64,000 bases of DNA from Streptomyces lichenis (GTDB lineage Bacteria; Actinomycetota; Actinomycetes; Streptomycetales; Streptomycetaceae). The translations under genes were made by a program, and so were the position numbers. This document shows, one piece after another, positions 17,502-25,765 of this stretch; position 1 is the first letter of the stretch; each line of letters starts with the position of its first letter. The notes beneath the pieces are model-generated. The model was not told the origin of the DNA. It searched no databases and saw only the letters and a list, made by a program, of their open reading frames with translations. The DNA lies in assembly GCF_023218175.1 (NCBI RefSeq), contig NZ_JALPTH010000027.1, forward strand, positions 41,946-105,945. The letters are read 5' to 3'.

Positions 17502-18632
17502 TCAAGCGTAATGGCCGCCCGCACGGCTCCGTCCGCCCCATCCGGCCACGCGTCCGGCGGCACGTCCGCCCGGGCGCGCGGCGGGGTCCGCTTCGGCGGC
17601 CACCGCGCCGCGGGCCAGCTCGCGCGCGTCCAGGAACCGCCCCAGCGGATCGTCCCCCTCGGCGGCCCAGGCGCCGGCCGCCGCGCTCCACGGGTAGGAG
17701 GTGGCGTACGGGCCGATCAGCCGGAACTGCTCCAGCGCGTCGGTCCACCGCTCCCGGCGGACCAGGACGTGGGCGAGGATGTTGCGCACCTCGGCGGGCC
17801 AGGGGTCGCCGGCCGGGTGGCGGGCCGACAGTTCGGCGGCCAGGTCCGCGGCCGCGTCGATCCGGGCCCCGGGCACGGCGCCGGTGGCGTTCCCGCTGCC
17901 GGCGGCGGCCCGCAGCCGGGCGAAGGCGGCCCGCACCGGCAGCGCCCGTACCAGGGAGCCGGCCCCGGCGTCCTGGGCGGCCTGCTCGGCGAAGTCGAAG
18001 CAGTAGTCGAAGCAGGAGTCGAGCCCTTCGGGCCGGGAGCGGTGGCGGTGCTGGGCGAAGAGGTAGCGCAGCGCGGCGGTGTGGCAGCCGTAGTGGTGCG
18101 GGGCGCGGCGTACCGCCTGCTCCCACAGCGCCTCGAAGGCGGCCGGGGCGGCGCCGGTGCCGCGGGCGTGCTCCAGGGCGAGCCGCCAGGGCACCGGGTC
18201 GTGGGGGGAGGCGACGGCGGCGGCGTCGATGAGCGGGCCCACCTCGCGCAGCCGTTCGGCCCGTGCGGGGCTGGCCCAGGCCCGGCGCAGCGCCAGCTCG
18301 GCGGCGATCAGCGCGGCGTCCGGATCGCCGGGCGCGGCCGCCTGCCAGCGGACGAGCCATTCGTCCCGGTTGCGGGCGAAAGCGGCCAGTTGGCCCGCGT
18401 ACCGGTCGCGGCCCTCCCAGTCGGCCGACTCGCGGGTGGCCCGCAGCAGCGCGGCGGCTGGAAAGTGATCCCCGAGCGCGGCGGCGACCAGGGCCGGGGC
18501 CAGCCGCTGGTCGGGGGCGTCGAGCAGTACCGCGCCGTCCGGCGGCAACCCGTCGGCGGGGTGGCGGTCGACGGGCCGGGACAGGCGTGCGGAGCTCATC
18601 AGGGCGCGCAGCAGTGTCATGGTATCGACCAT
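17502..18632 (-). CDS. Helical-repeat (TPR-like) protein of unknown function
   Basis: This 376-residue, Ala/Arg-rich protein consists of predicted paired helices, for example the stretch from DPDAALIAAEL and AWASPARAERL to HYGCHTAALRYLFAQHRH and DALEQFRLIGPY. That suggests a TPR-like solenoid. No enzyme motif is visible. Two Cys sit in the unusual DSCFDYCFDFAEQ segment. Three Met codons lie near the N-terminus (1, 5 and 12), and I keep the first. It forms an operon with the LON-domain gene, 5 bases downstream. The function is unknown. Confidence 0.75.
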   Translation of the reverse strand: MVDTMTLLRALMSSARLSRPVDRHPADGLPPDGAVLLDAPDQRLAPALVAAALGDHFPAAALLRATRESADWEGRDRYAGQLAAFARNRDEWLVRWQAAAPGDPDAALIAAELALRRAWASPARAERLREVGPLIDAAAVASPHDPVPWRLALEHARGTGAAPAAFEALWEQAVRRAPHHYGCHTAALRYLFAQHRHRSRPEGLDSCFDYCFDFAEQAAQDAGAGSLVRALPVRAAFARLRAAAGSGNATGAVPGARIDAAADLAAELSARHPAGDPWPAEVRNILAHVLVRRERWTDALEQFRLIGPYATSYPWSAAAGAWAAEGDDPLGRFLDARELARGAVAAEADPAARPGGRAAGRVAGWGGRSRAGGHYA

Positions 18633-18790
18633 TGAAAACCGCAGGTCACAGCAGCGCCAGAGGTGTGCTGTGAAGCTTTGGTAGCGGCCGGAAGGTTGTA
18701 TCGGCGAATGTCAAGAGAACGTAAAGAAAGGGGCGGGGGCGGTGACCGTGGTGACGGTGGTGCGACTGGGGCGGGATGGGCCGCCGACGG

Positions 18791-18821
18791 CCCCGGGCGG
18801 GCTCCGGCGACCCGTCCGGGG
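18791..18821 (-). terminator. Hairpin terminator directly after the large membrane protein gene
   Basis: An 11-bp stem (18791-18801 with 18811-18821, one G-T pair) has a 9-base loop and touches the stop codon of the minus-strand gene. Confidence 0.7.
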
Positions 18822-20435
18822 TCAGTTGCGGCGCAGCAGCCGGGAGGCGCCGGCCGCCACCGTGGTGGCCAGAACCCATCCCAGCAGGATCAGCGCCACG
18901 GTCACCCACTGCCAGTAACCCGTCACCCGCCACTGGCCGACCTGGCCGAGATCGATCACCGGCAGCAGCAGGTCCAGCGCGTAGAGCGCGGCGCTCCACT
19001 GCGGATGCTCCTCGGCCTTCATCGGCGGCGGGTCGGCCCGGGCGAAGGCCACCGTCCCGGCCGCCCACAGCACCGCCATCCACAGCGCCGCCCGCCCCGG
19101 CCGGTAGCCGTAGGCGACCGTCCAGTCCTGGAGGTAGCCCCAGGCCTTCGCGGCCAGCGGCAGCGTCTCGCGCCGCCGCCGCTGCTTGGCCAGCAGCACC
19201 TCCCGGGCGTCGGAGTCCTCCCCGCCCGCCCGCAGCACCGCCGCCAGCCGCTCGTACGGCTCCGGGTTGAACTCCGGGGTGGCCGCCGCCAGCCACTCCA
19301 GCCGCCGGGTCAGCGGGAAGTGCCCGTAGGGGACGAGGTTCTCGTAGACCAGGCCGCTCATCGCCAGCCCGCCCGGGCCGGGCCAGCTCGTCGACTGGTC
19401 CACCAGGGTGACGATCCTCGCCCCGTTGAGCACCACCCGGCCCTCCTCCGGCCGCTCGCAGGTGAACCGCAGCTCCGGGGTGGCGATCCGGCGCAGCGAC
19501 ACCTCCTCCCGGGCCTGGGAGGAGAGCAGGAAGCGGGCATGGTGGAAGTCGACCGCGTCCCCGAACCGGCCGTCGTCCAGCCGCAGCCCGCCCCGGCACT
19601 CGAAGGGCCGCGTCCGGGTGCCGCGCAGCGGGGTGTTGAAGGTGGACAGCCCGCCCGGCGGGGTGGCCCCCTCCGGCGGGGCGCCCGTGCGGTCGCTGAC
19701 CCAGGCGTCGGTCAGATGGAGCGTGCGCTCCACGGTGAGCTGCGGCGCGTTCAGCGCCCGGCGGCCCTCCAGAGCGCGCAGCCGGGCGCCGCGCAGGCTC
19801 ATCGACACCCCCACCTTCGCCCCGCGCAGGCTCAGCTCCCCGTTGGTCTCGATCAGGTCCGCCTGGAGGTCCTGCGCCACCGACAGGCCGTCCGCCACCA
19901 CCGCCCGGCCGCGCCGGTCCGGGCCCACATGGATCTGGCTGATCAGCAGGTCGGTGCCGATCTGGGCGTCGGTCAGCCGGATCCCGCGCTCCACCCGGCA
20001 GCGCGGCAGATGCAGATCGCCCTCGGTCTGCAGCCGGGCCGCCTCCAGCCTCGGTATCGCGCAGCCCGCCAGCCGCAGGGTGGTGAACCGGGACTCCGGC
20101 AGCAGCACCTCCCGCTCGAAGCGGCAGCCGTGCAGCTCCACATAGGGTCCGATGGTGCCGCCGGCCAGGTCCAGCGTGCCGGTGATGCGCACCCCGCGCA
20201 GCTTCAGCGCCGAGACCCGCCCGGCCAGCGCCGGCGGCCCGGCCAGCAGCAGCAGCGCCACCTTCTCCGCGCGCACCGTCCGCTCCGGCGGCCAGACCCG
20301 CGCCGCGAACGGGTCGTCCAGCAGGGCGCTGCCCGCGCTCAGGTCGTAGACGGCGCCGATCCGGAACGCCTGCCACATGCCCACCTCGGCCGGTGTCAGA
20401 CCGTCCGGTACGTCGTCCTCGTGCGGTGCGCTCAC
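18822..20435 (-). CDS. Beta-solenoid-like membrane protein, function unknown
   Basis: The protein has 537 residues. The first ~300 residues contain repeating short strands (LKLRGVRITGTLDLAGG, VELHGCRFEREVLL, SLRGAKVGVSMSLRGARL) with the periodic pattern of a right-handed beta-helix or pentapeptide-like solenoid. Near the C-terminus come two or more membrane helices (AALWMAVLWAAGTVAFA and WQWVTVALILLGWVLATTVAAG), after a basic KQRRRRE loop. Soluble solenoid plus membrane tail suggests a membrane-bound binding or sensing protein. GTG 20435 is chosen because the first recognisable protein-like sequence (VSAPHEDDVP) starts there and GAGG lies upstream. It is divergent from hisD. Confidence 0.75.
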   Translation of the reverse strand: MSAPHEDDVPDGLTPAEVGMWQAFRIGAVYDLSAGSALLDDPFAARVWPPERTVRAEKVALLLLAGPPALAGRVSALKLRGVRITGTLDLAGGTIGPYVELHGCRFEREVLLPESRFTTLRLAGCAIPRLEAARLQTEGDLHLPRCRVERGIRLTDAQIGTDLLISQIHVGPDRRGRAVVADGLSVAQDLQADLIETNGELSLRGAKVGVSMSLRGARLRALEGRRALNAPQLTVERTLHLTDAWVSDRTGAPPEGATPPGGLSTFNTPLRGTRTRPFECRGGLRLDDGRFGDAVDFHHARFLLSSQAREEVSLRRIATPELRFTCERPEEGRVVLNGARIVTLVDQSTSWPGPGGLAMSGLVYENLVPYGHFPLTRRLEWLAAATPEFNPEPYERLAAVLRAGGEDSDAREVLLAKQRRRRETLPLAAKAWGYLQDWTVAYGYRPGRAALWMAVLWAAGTVAFARADPPPMKAEEHPQWSAALYALDLLLPVIDLGQVGQWRVTGYWQWVTVALILLGWVLATTVAAGASRLLRRN

Positions 20436-20538
20436 CGCGGCCCCCCCTCGTCTCCCCGTGGCGTCCGGCGGGGGCTCGGTCCCGGCGCCCTGCCGGGGCA
20501 CGACCTCGCTGCACGAGGCGCGGCACCCGCCCCCACCT

Positions 20539-20679
20539 CGTACGTCGTACGCGTGTTCTTCCCCCTGTGTGACGGACCGAACGCTAACGGTCAGCGGTGG
20601 CGAGAAGACGCCACCGGGGCGTGTATCAGCCAGTGATACGGAGGACGGGCCCCGGGAGACCGTCTGCGAGAATTGAGCC
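20539..20679. promoter_or_regulatory. hisD control region with three inverted repeats
   Basis: The stretch between the divergent genes holds the dyad CGTACG-T-CGTACG (20539-20551), the hairpin CGGTGGCG/CGCCACCG (20595-20602 with 20609-20616) and the 6-bp inverted repeat GTATCA/TGATAC around 5 bases (20623-20639). A GAGAAT hexamer at 20668-20673 ends six bases before the GTG start. That would fit a -10 element for a nearly leaderless hisD mRNA, though no good -35 is seen. No regulator is assigned. Confidence 0.45.
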
Positions 20680-22002
20680 GTGATCTCACGAATCGATCTG
20701 CGCGGCGACGCCCTCCCCGAGGGCGCCGCACTGCGTGACCTGCTGCCCCGTGCCGAGCTCGACGTGGAAGCCGCCCTGGAGAAGGTCCGGCCCATCTGCG
20801 AGGACGTGCACCATCGGGGCGACGCGGCGCTGATCGACTACGCCCAGCGGTTCGACGGGGTCGCCCTCGACCGGATCCGGGTGCCCGAGGCCGCGCTCAC
20901 CCGCGCCCTGGCGGAGCTGGACCCGGCCGTCCGCGCGGCCCTGGAGGAGTCCATCACCCGGGCCCGCGCGGTCCACCGCGCCCAGCGCCGTACCGAGCAC
21001 ACCACTCAGGTCGCGCCCGGCGGCACCGTCACCGAGAAGTGGGTGCCGGTCGAGCGGGTCGGGCTCTACGCCCCCGGCGGCCGCTCGGTCTACCCCTCCT
21101 CCGTGATCATGAACGTGGTCCCGGCCCAGGAGGCCGGCGTCGCGTCCATCGCGCTGGCCTCCCCGCCCCAGGCCGACTTCGGCGGCCTGCCGCACCCCAC
21201 CATCCTGGCCGCCTGCGCCCTGCTCGGCGTGGACGAGGTGTACGCGGCCGGCGGCGCCCAGGCCGTGGCGATGTTCGCGTACGGAACCGAGTCCTGCGCC
21301 CCCGCCAACATGGTCACCGGCCCCGGCAACGTCTGGGTGGCCGCCGCCAAGCGGTACTTCACCGGCAGGATCGGCATCGACGCCGAGGCCGGCCCCACCG
21401 AGATCGCCGTCCTCGCCGACCGCACCGCCGACCCGGTGCACGTGGCCGCCGACCTGATCAGCCAGGCCGAGCACGACCCGCTGGCCGCCGCCGTGCTGGT
21501 CACCGACTCCCTCGACCTCGCCGAGGCCGTGGAGAAGGAGCTCACCCCGCAGATCGCCGCCACCAAGCACGTCGAGGACCGCGTCGAGCCCGCGCTGCGC
21601 GGCCGGCAGTCCGCGATCGTCCTGGTCGACGGCATCGAGGAGGGGCTGAAGGTGGTCGACGCGTACGGCGCCGAGCACCTGGAGATCCAGACCGCCGACG
21701 CCGCCGCGCTGGCCCACCGGGTGCGCAACGCCGGCGCGGTCTTCGTCGGCCCCTACGCCCCGGTCTCCCTCGGCGACTACTGCGCCGGCTCCAACCACGT
21801 GCTGCCCACCGGCGGCTGCGCCTGCCACTCCTCGGGCCTGTCCGTGCAGTCCTTCCTGCGCGGCATCCACATCGTGGACTACACCCGCGACGCCCTCGCC
21901 GAGGTCGCCCACCACGTGGTCACCCTCGCCGAGGCCGAGGACCTGCCCGCGCACGGGGCGGCCATCAAGGCACGGTTCGGCTGGAAGGTGCCCGGCAAGT
22001 GA
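20680..22002 (+). CDS. hisD: Histidinol dehydrogenase
   Basis: At 440 residues, this enzyme does the last two steps of histidine synthesis, oxidising histidinol to histidine with NAD+ and Zn2+. Diagnostic segments are VGLYAPGGRSVYPSSVIMN, AGPTEIAVLAD, DLISQAEHDPLAAAVL and GSNHVLPTGGCACHSSGLSV. It is the first gene of the his operon. Its stop overlaps the hisC start (GTGA), so the two are translationally coupled. Confidence 0.98.
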   Translation: MISRIDLRGDALPEGAALRDLLPRAELDVEAALEKVRPICEDVHHRGDAALIDYAQRFDGVALDRIRVPEAALTRALAELDPAVRAALEESITRARAVHRAQRRTEHTTQVAPGGTVTEKWVPVERVGLYAPGGRSVYPSSVIMNVVPAQEAGVASIALASPPQADFGGLPHPTILAACALLGVDEVYAAGGAQAVAMFAYGTESCAPANMVTGPGNVWVAAAKRYFTGRIGIDAEAGPTEIAVLADRTADPVHVAADLISQAEHDPLAAAVLVTDSLDLAEAVEKELTPQIAATKHVEDRVEPALRGRQSAIVLVDGIEEGLKVVDAYGAEHLEIQTADAAALAHRVRNAGAVFVGPYAPVSLGDYCAGSNHVLPTGGCACHSSGLSVQSFLRGIHIVDYTRDALAEVAHHVVTLAEAEDLPAHGAAIKARFGWKVPGK

Positions 22003-23114
22003 CCAGCGAGATCGGCATCGACGACCTCCCCATCCGCGACGAGCTGCGCGGCAAGTCCCCGTACGGCGCGCCCCAGCTCGACGTCCCCGTACGCCTCAAC
22101 ACCAACGAGAACCCGTACCCGCTGCCCGAACCGCTGGTCGAGCGGATCGCCGAGCGGGTCCGCGAGGCCGCCCGTACGCTCAACCGCTACCCCGACCGGG
22201 ACGCCGTCGAGCTGCGCACCGCGCTCGCCGCCTACCTCACCCGCACCGCCGGGCACGAGGTCGGCCCGCAGCAGGTCTGGGCCGCCAACGGCTCCAACGA
22301 GGTCCTCCAGCAGCTGCTGCAGACCTTCGCCGGGCCGGGCCGGCTCGCCATCGGCTTCGAGCCGTCCTACTCGATGCACGGGCTGATCGCCCGCGGCACC
22401 GGCACCGGCTGGATCTCCGGCCCGCGCCGCGAGGACTTCCGCATCGACACCGAGGCGGCCACCGCGGCCATCGCCGAGCACCGCCCCGACGTCGTCTTCG
22501 TCACCTCGCCCAACAACCCCACCGGCACCGCCGTGGACGCCGGGACCGTGCTGGCGCTCCACGAGGCCGCCCAGGCAGCCAAGCCGTCCCTGGTCGTCGT
22601 CGACGAGGCGTACGTCGAGTTCAGCCACCGCCCCTCCCTGCTGCCGCTGATCGAGGGCCGGCCGAACCTGGTGGTCTCCCGCACCATGTCCAAGGCGTTC
22701 GGCGCCGCCGGGCTGCGGCTGGGCTACCTCGCCGCCCACCCGGCCGTGGTGGACGCCGTCCAGCTGGTTCGCCTGCCGTACCACCTCTCCGCCGTCACCC
22801 AGGCCACCGCGCTCGCCGCGCTGGAGCACACCGATACGCTGCTGGGGTACGTCGAGGCGCTCAAGGCCGAGCGCGACCGCCTCGTCGCCGAGCTGCTCGC
22901 CGCCGGCTACGAGGTCACCGAGTCCGACGCCAACTTCGTCCAGTTCGGACGCTTCGAGGACGCCCACGCCGTCTGGCGGAGCATCCTCGACCGGGGCGTG
23001 CTGGTCCGCGACAACGGCGTACCGGGCTGGCTGCGGGTCACGGCCGGAACACCGCAGGAGAACGACGCGTTCCTGGACGCGGTACGCGCACTGAAGAAGG
23101 AGCAGAGCTCATGA
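21999..23114 (+). CDS. hisC: Histidinol-phosphate aminotransferase
   Basis: This 371-residue class I/II PLP enzyme converts imidazole acetol phosphate to histidinol phosphate. The PLP lysine is Lys232 in SRTMSKAFGAAGLR, and LNTNENPYPLP near the N-terminus is typical of HisC. The true start is the GTG at 21999, overlapping the hisD stop; the open frame runs much further upstream only as a shadow of hisD. Its own stop overlaps the hisB start (ATGA). Confidence 0.97.
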   Translation: MTSEIGIDDLPIRDELRGKSPYGAPQLDVPVRLNTNENPYPLPEPLVERIAERVREAARTLNRYPDRDAVELRTALAAYLTRTAGHEVGPQQVWAANGSNEVLQQLLQTFAGPGRLAIGFEPSYSMHGLIARGTGTGWISGPRREDFRIDTEAATAAIAEHRPDVVFVTSPNNPTGTAVDAGTVLALHEAAQAAKPSLVVVDEAYVEFSHRPSLLPLIEGRPNLVVSRTMSKAFGAAGLRLGYLAAHPAVVDAVQLVRLPYHLSAVTQATALAALEHTDTLLGYVEALKAERDRLVAELLAAGYEVTESDANFVQFGRFEDAHAVWRSILDRGVLVRDNGVPGWLRVTAGTPQENDAFLDAVRALKKEQSS

Positions 23115-23704
23115 GCCGTGTTGGACGGGTCGAGCGCACCACCAAGGAGACCTCCGTCGTGGTCGAGATAGACCTCGACGGCACCGGCAAGGTCGATGTC
23201 ACGACCGGTGTCGGCTTCTACGACCACATGCTGGACCAGCTCGGCCGGCACGGTCTGTTCGACCTCACCGTCAAGACCGACGGCGACCTGCACATCGACA
23301 CCCACCACACCATCGAGGACACCGCCCTCGCGCTCGGCGCCGCCTTCAAGCAGGCCCTCGGCGACAAGGTGGGCATCTACCGCTTCGGCAACTGCACGGT
23401 CCCGCTGGACGAGTCCCTCGCCCAGGTCACCGTGGACCTCTCCGGCCGCCCCTACCTGGTGCACTCCGAGCCGGAGAACATGGCGCCGATGATCGGGTCG
23501 TACGACACGACCATGACCCGGCACATCTTCGAGTCCTTCGTCGCCCAGGCGCAGATCGCCCTGCACATCCACGTCCCGTACGGGCGCAACGCCCACCACA
23601 TCGTGGAGTGCCAGTTCAAGGCGCTCGCCCGCGCCCTGCGCTACGCCTCCGAGCGCGACCCGCGCGCCGCCGGCATCCTGCCCTCCACCAAGGGCGCCCT
23701 GTGA
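23111..23704 (+). CDS. hisB: Imidazoleglycerol-phosphate dehydratase
   Basis: This 197-residue monofunctional HisB has no histidinol phosphatase domain, as in other actinobacteria. Metal-binding repeats are GFYDHMLDQLGRHG with DTHHTIEDTALALG, and HIFESFVAQAQ with NAHHIVECQFKALARAL. It dehydrates imidazoleglycerol phosphate to imidazole acetol phosphate. The ATG overlaps the hisC stop. A small membrane-protein gene begins 31 bases after its stop. Confidence 0.98.
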   Translation: MSRVGRVERTTKETSVVVEIDLDGTGKVDVTTGVGFYDHMLDQLGRHGLFDLTVKTDGDLHIDTHHTIEDTALALGAAFKQALGDKVGIYRFGNCTVPLDESLAQVTVDLSGRPYLVHSEPENMAPMIGSYDTTMTRHIFESFVAQAQIALHIHVPYGRNAHHIVECQFKALARALRYASERDPRAAGILPSTKGAL

Positions 23705-23735
23705 CCGACCGCACCCACCGGACCGGGGCCGCGCT

Positions 23736-23903
23736 GTGACCGGACTGTCCACCATCCTGATCGTCGTCGGCCTCTTCCTGGCCGGCGGCGTCTACTCCTT
23801 CTCCAAGCAGGGCATGCCCCGGGGCGTCATCGTGCTGCTCTCCATCGCCTCCGCGATGTGCCTGGTGGCCGGCATCCTGCGCATCCAGGGCATCTGGGAC
23901 TGA
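23736..23903 (+). CDS. Small two-helix membrane protein inside the his operon, 55 aa
   Basis: This is a short gene between hisB and hisH. GTG 23736 reads VTGLSTILIVVGLFLAGGVY, then a basic turn (FSKQGMPRG), then a second hydrophobic helix (VIVLLSIASAMCLVAGIL), ending in RIQGIWD. The two helices predict an inner-membrane hairpin. A GACCGGGGCC stretch upstream is only a weak ribosome site. The stop lies five bases before the hisH start, so it is embedded in the operon. The function is unknown. Clean hydrophobic segments and spacing argue for a real gene. Confidence 0.8.
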   Translation: MTGLSTILIVVGLFLAGGVYSFSKQGMPRGVIVLLSIASAMCLVAGILRIQGIWD

Positions 23904-23908
23904 GGACG

Positions 23909-24553
23909 ATGAGCACTCCTGAGAAGAAGGTCGTGGTCTTCGACTACGGCTTCGGCAACGTCCGCTCCGCCGAACGCGCCCTCGCCCATGTCGGCGCCGA
24001 CGTGGAGATCACCGGCGACTACGACAAGGCGATGAACGCCGACGGCCTCCTCGTCCCCGGCGTCGGCGCCTTCTCGGCCTGTATGAAGGGGCTGAAGGAG
24101 GCCCGCGGCGACTGGGTCGTGGAACGCCGGCTCGCCGGCGGCCGCCCCGTCATGGGCATCTGCGTCGGCATGCAGATCCTGTTCGCCCGGGGCATCGAGC
24201 ACGGCGTGGAGACCGAGGGCCTGGACGAGTGGCCCGGCACCGTCGGCCCGCTGGACGCCCCGGTCGTCCCGCACATGGGCTGGAACACCGTCGAGAGCCC
24301 CGAGGACAGCGAGCTCTTCGCCGGACTCGACGCGGACGCCCGGTTCTACTTCGTGCACTCCTACGCCGTCCACGACTGGTCGCTCAAGATCACCAACCCC
24401 GCCATGCGCGCCCCCCTGGTCACCTGGGCCACCCACGGCGAGAAGTTCGTCGCCGCCGTGGAGAACGGCGCCCTGTGGGCCACCCAGTTCCACCCCGAGA
24501 AGTCCGGCGAGGCCGGCGCCCAGCTGCTCGCCAACTGGCTCAGGACCCTCTGA
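23909..24553 (+). CDS. hisH: Imidazole glycerol phosphate synthase, glutaminase subunit
   Basis: This 214-residue class I glutamine amidotransferase has the nucleophile Cys85 in GICVGMQ and the His-Glu pair in QFHPEKSGE. It feeds ammonia to HisF, encoded at 25762, for the ring-closing step that makes IGP and AICAR. I chose ATG 23909 (MSTPEKKVVVFDYGFGN) because it starts just before the first core strand; an upstream in-frame ATG lies inside the 55-aa gene. AGGA overlaps the preceding stop. Confidence 0.98.
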   Translation: MSTPEKKVVVFDYGFGNVRSAERALAHVGADVEITGDYDKAMNADGLLVPGVGAFSACMKGLKEARGDWVVERRLAGGRPVMGICVGMQILFARGIEHGVETEGLDEWPGTVGPLDAPVVPHMGWNTVESPEDSELFAGLDADARFYFVHSYAVHDWSLKITNPAMRAPLVTWATHGEKFVAAVENGALWATQFHPEKSGEAGAQLLANWLRTL

Positions 24554-24608
24554 CCCACTCTCTCCTTCTGTTCCCCTCTCTACGATCTGCGATCGAGGAC
24601 CCGCTGAG

Positions 24609-25334
24609 ATGAGCAAGCTCGAACTCCTCCCCGCCGTCGACGTCCGCGACGGCCAGGCCGTACGGCTCGTCCACGGCGAGTCCGGCACGGAGACCTCCTA
24701 CGGCTCCCCGCTGGAGGCCGCCCTGGCCTGGCAGCGGTCGGGCGCGGAGTGGCTGCATCTGGTGGACCTCGACGCCGCCTTCGGCACCGGCGACAACCGG
24801 GAGCTGATCGCCGAGGTCGCCCGCGCCATGGACATCAAGGTGGAGCTGTCCGGCGGCATCCGCGACGACGCCTCGCTGGCCGCCGCGCTCGCCACCGGCT
24901 GCACCCGGGTCAACCTCGGCACCGCCGCCCTGGAGACCCCCGAGTGGGTCGCCAAGGTCATCGCCGAGCACGGCGACCAGATCGCCGTCGGCCTGGACGT
25001 CCGGGGCACCACGCTGCGCGGCCGCGGCTGGACCCGCGACGGCGGCGACCTGTACGAGACGCTGGCCCGCCTGGACTCCGAGGGCTGCGCCCGCTACGTG
25101 GTCACCGACATCGCCAAGGACGGCACCCTCCAGGGCCCCAACCTGGAGCTGCTGCGGGGCGTCTGCGCGGCCACCGACAAGCCGGTCGTCGCCTCCGGCG
25201 GCGTCTCCTCGCTGGACGACCTGCGCGCCATCGCCGCGCTCGTCCCCGAGGGCGTCGAGGGCGCCATCGTCGGCAAGGCGCTGTACGCCAAGGCCTTCAC
25301 CCTGGAGGAGGCGCTCGCCGTGGTCGCCGGATGA
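24609..25334 (+). CDS. priA: PriA: bifunctional HisA/TrpF isomerase
   Basis: This 241-residue (beta/alpha)8 barrel has the general-acid/base Asp11 in LLPAVDVRDGQAVRL and the second Asp in VVTDIAKDG. In Streptomyces and Mycobacterium this family (PriA) isomerises both ProFAR in histidine synthesis and PRA in tryptophan synthesis. No trpF gene occurs in the trp cluster here, which fits that dual role. Dual function is inferred from family and context. ATG 24609 has a CGAGGA site upstream. The stop overlaps the next ATG (ATGA). Confidence 0.95.
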   Translation: MSKLELLPAVDVRDGQAVRLVHGESGTETSYGSPLEAALAWQRSGAEWLHLVDLDAAFGTGDNRELIAEVARAMDIKVELSGGIRDDASLAAALATGCTRVNLGTAALETPEWVAKVIAEHGDQIAVGLDVRGTTLRGRGWTRDGGDLYETLARLDSEGCARYVVTDIAKDGTLQGPNLELLRGVCAATDKPVVASGGVSSLDDLRAIAALVPEGVEGAIVGKALYAKAFTLEEALAVVAG

Positions 25335-25765
25335 GCGGCGCCCTGCGCCGGGTCGCCTCCGGCGCGCCCTGGGAGGAGCAGTTCGGCTACTCCCGCGCCG
25401 TCGAGCTGCCCAGCGGCCTGGTCCTGGTCTCCGGCTGCACCTCCGTGGTCGACGGCCAGATCACCGGCGGCAGCCCGTACGAGCAGGCCGTGAACGCCTT
25501 CGGCGTCGCCATAGCCGCCCTCGGCCGGCTCGGCCTCACGGCCGCCGACGTGGTCCGCACCCGGATGTACCTCACCCACGCCCGGGACGTGGAGGAGGTC
25601 GGCCGCGCCCACAAGGAGCTGTTCGACGCGGTACGCCCCGCCGCCTCCATGATCATCGTGTCCGGGTTCGTGGACCCGGGCCTGGTGGTGGAGGTCGAGG
25701 TCGAGGCCTACCGCGCCCCCGGCGCGCCCACCCCTGGCACGCCCGCCGAGGAGGTGCCCTCATGA
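25331..25765 (+). CDS. RidA/YjgF-family protein in the his operon
   Basis: This 144-residue RidA-like protein has FGYSRAVELPSGLVLVSG at the start, YEQAVNAFGVAIAALGRLG, VVRTRMYLTHARD with the conserved Arg, and RPAASMIIVSGFVDPGLVVEVEVEA at the end. RidA enzymes deaminate reactive enamine/imine intermediates in the cytoplasm. It is sandwiched between priA and hisF, with four-base ATGA overlaps on both sides, so it is made with the His enzymes. It has a Pro-rich tail of about 15 residues. Confidence 0.92.
   Translation: MSGALRRVASGAPWEEQFGYSRAVELPSGLVLVSGCTSVVDGQITGGSPYEQAVNAFGVAIAALGRLGLTAADVVRTRMYLTHARDVEEVGRAHKELFDAVRPAASMIIVSGFVDPGLVVEVEVEAYRAPGAPTPGTPAEEVPS

Noticed and set aside
21039..21998. 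A long upstream extension of HisC
   Set aside because: It is a shadow of hisD. HisC starts at the GTGA overlap at 21999.
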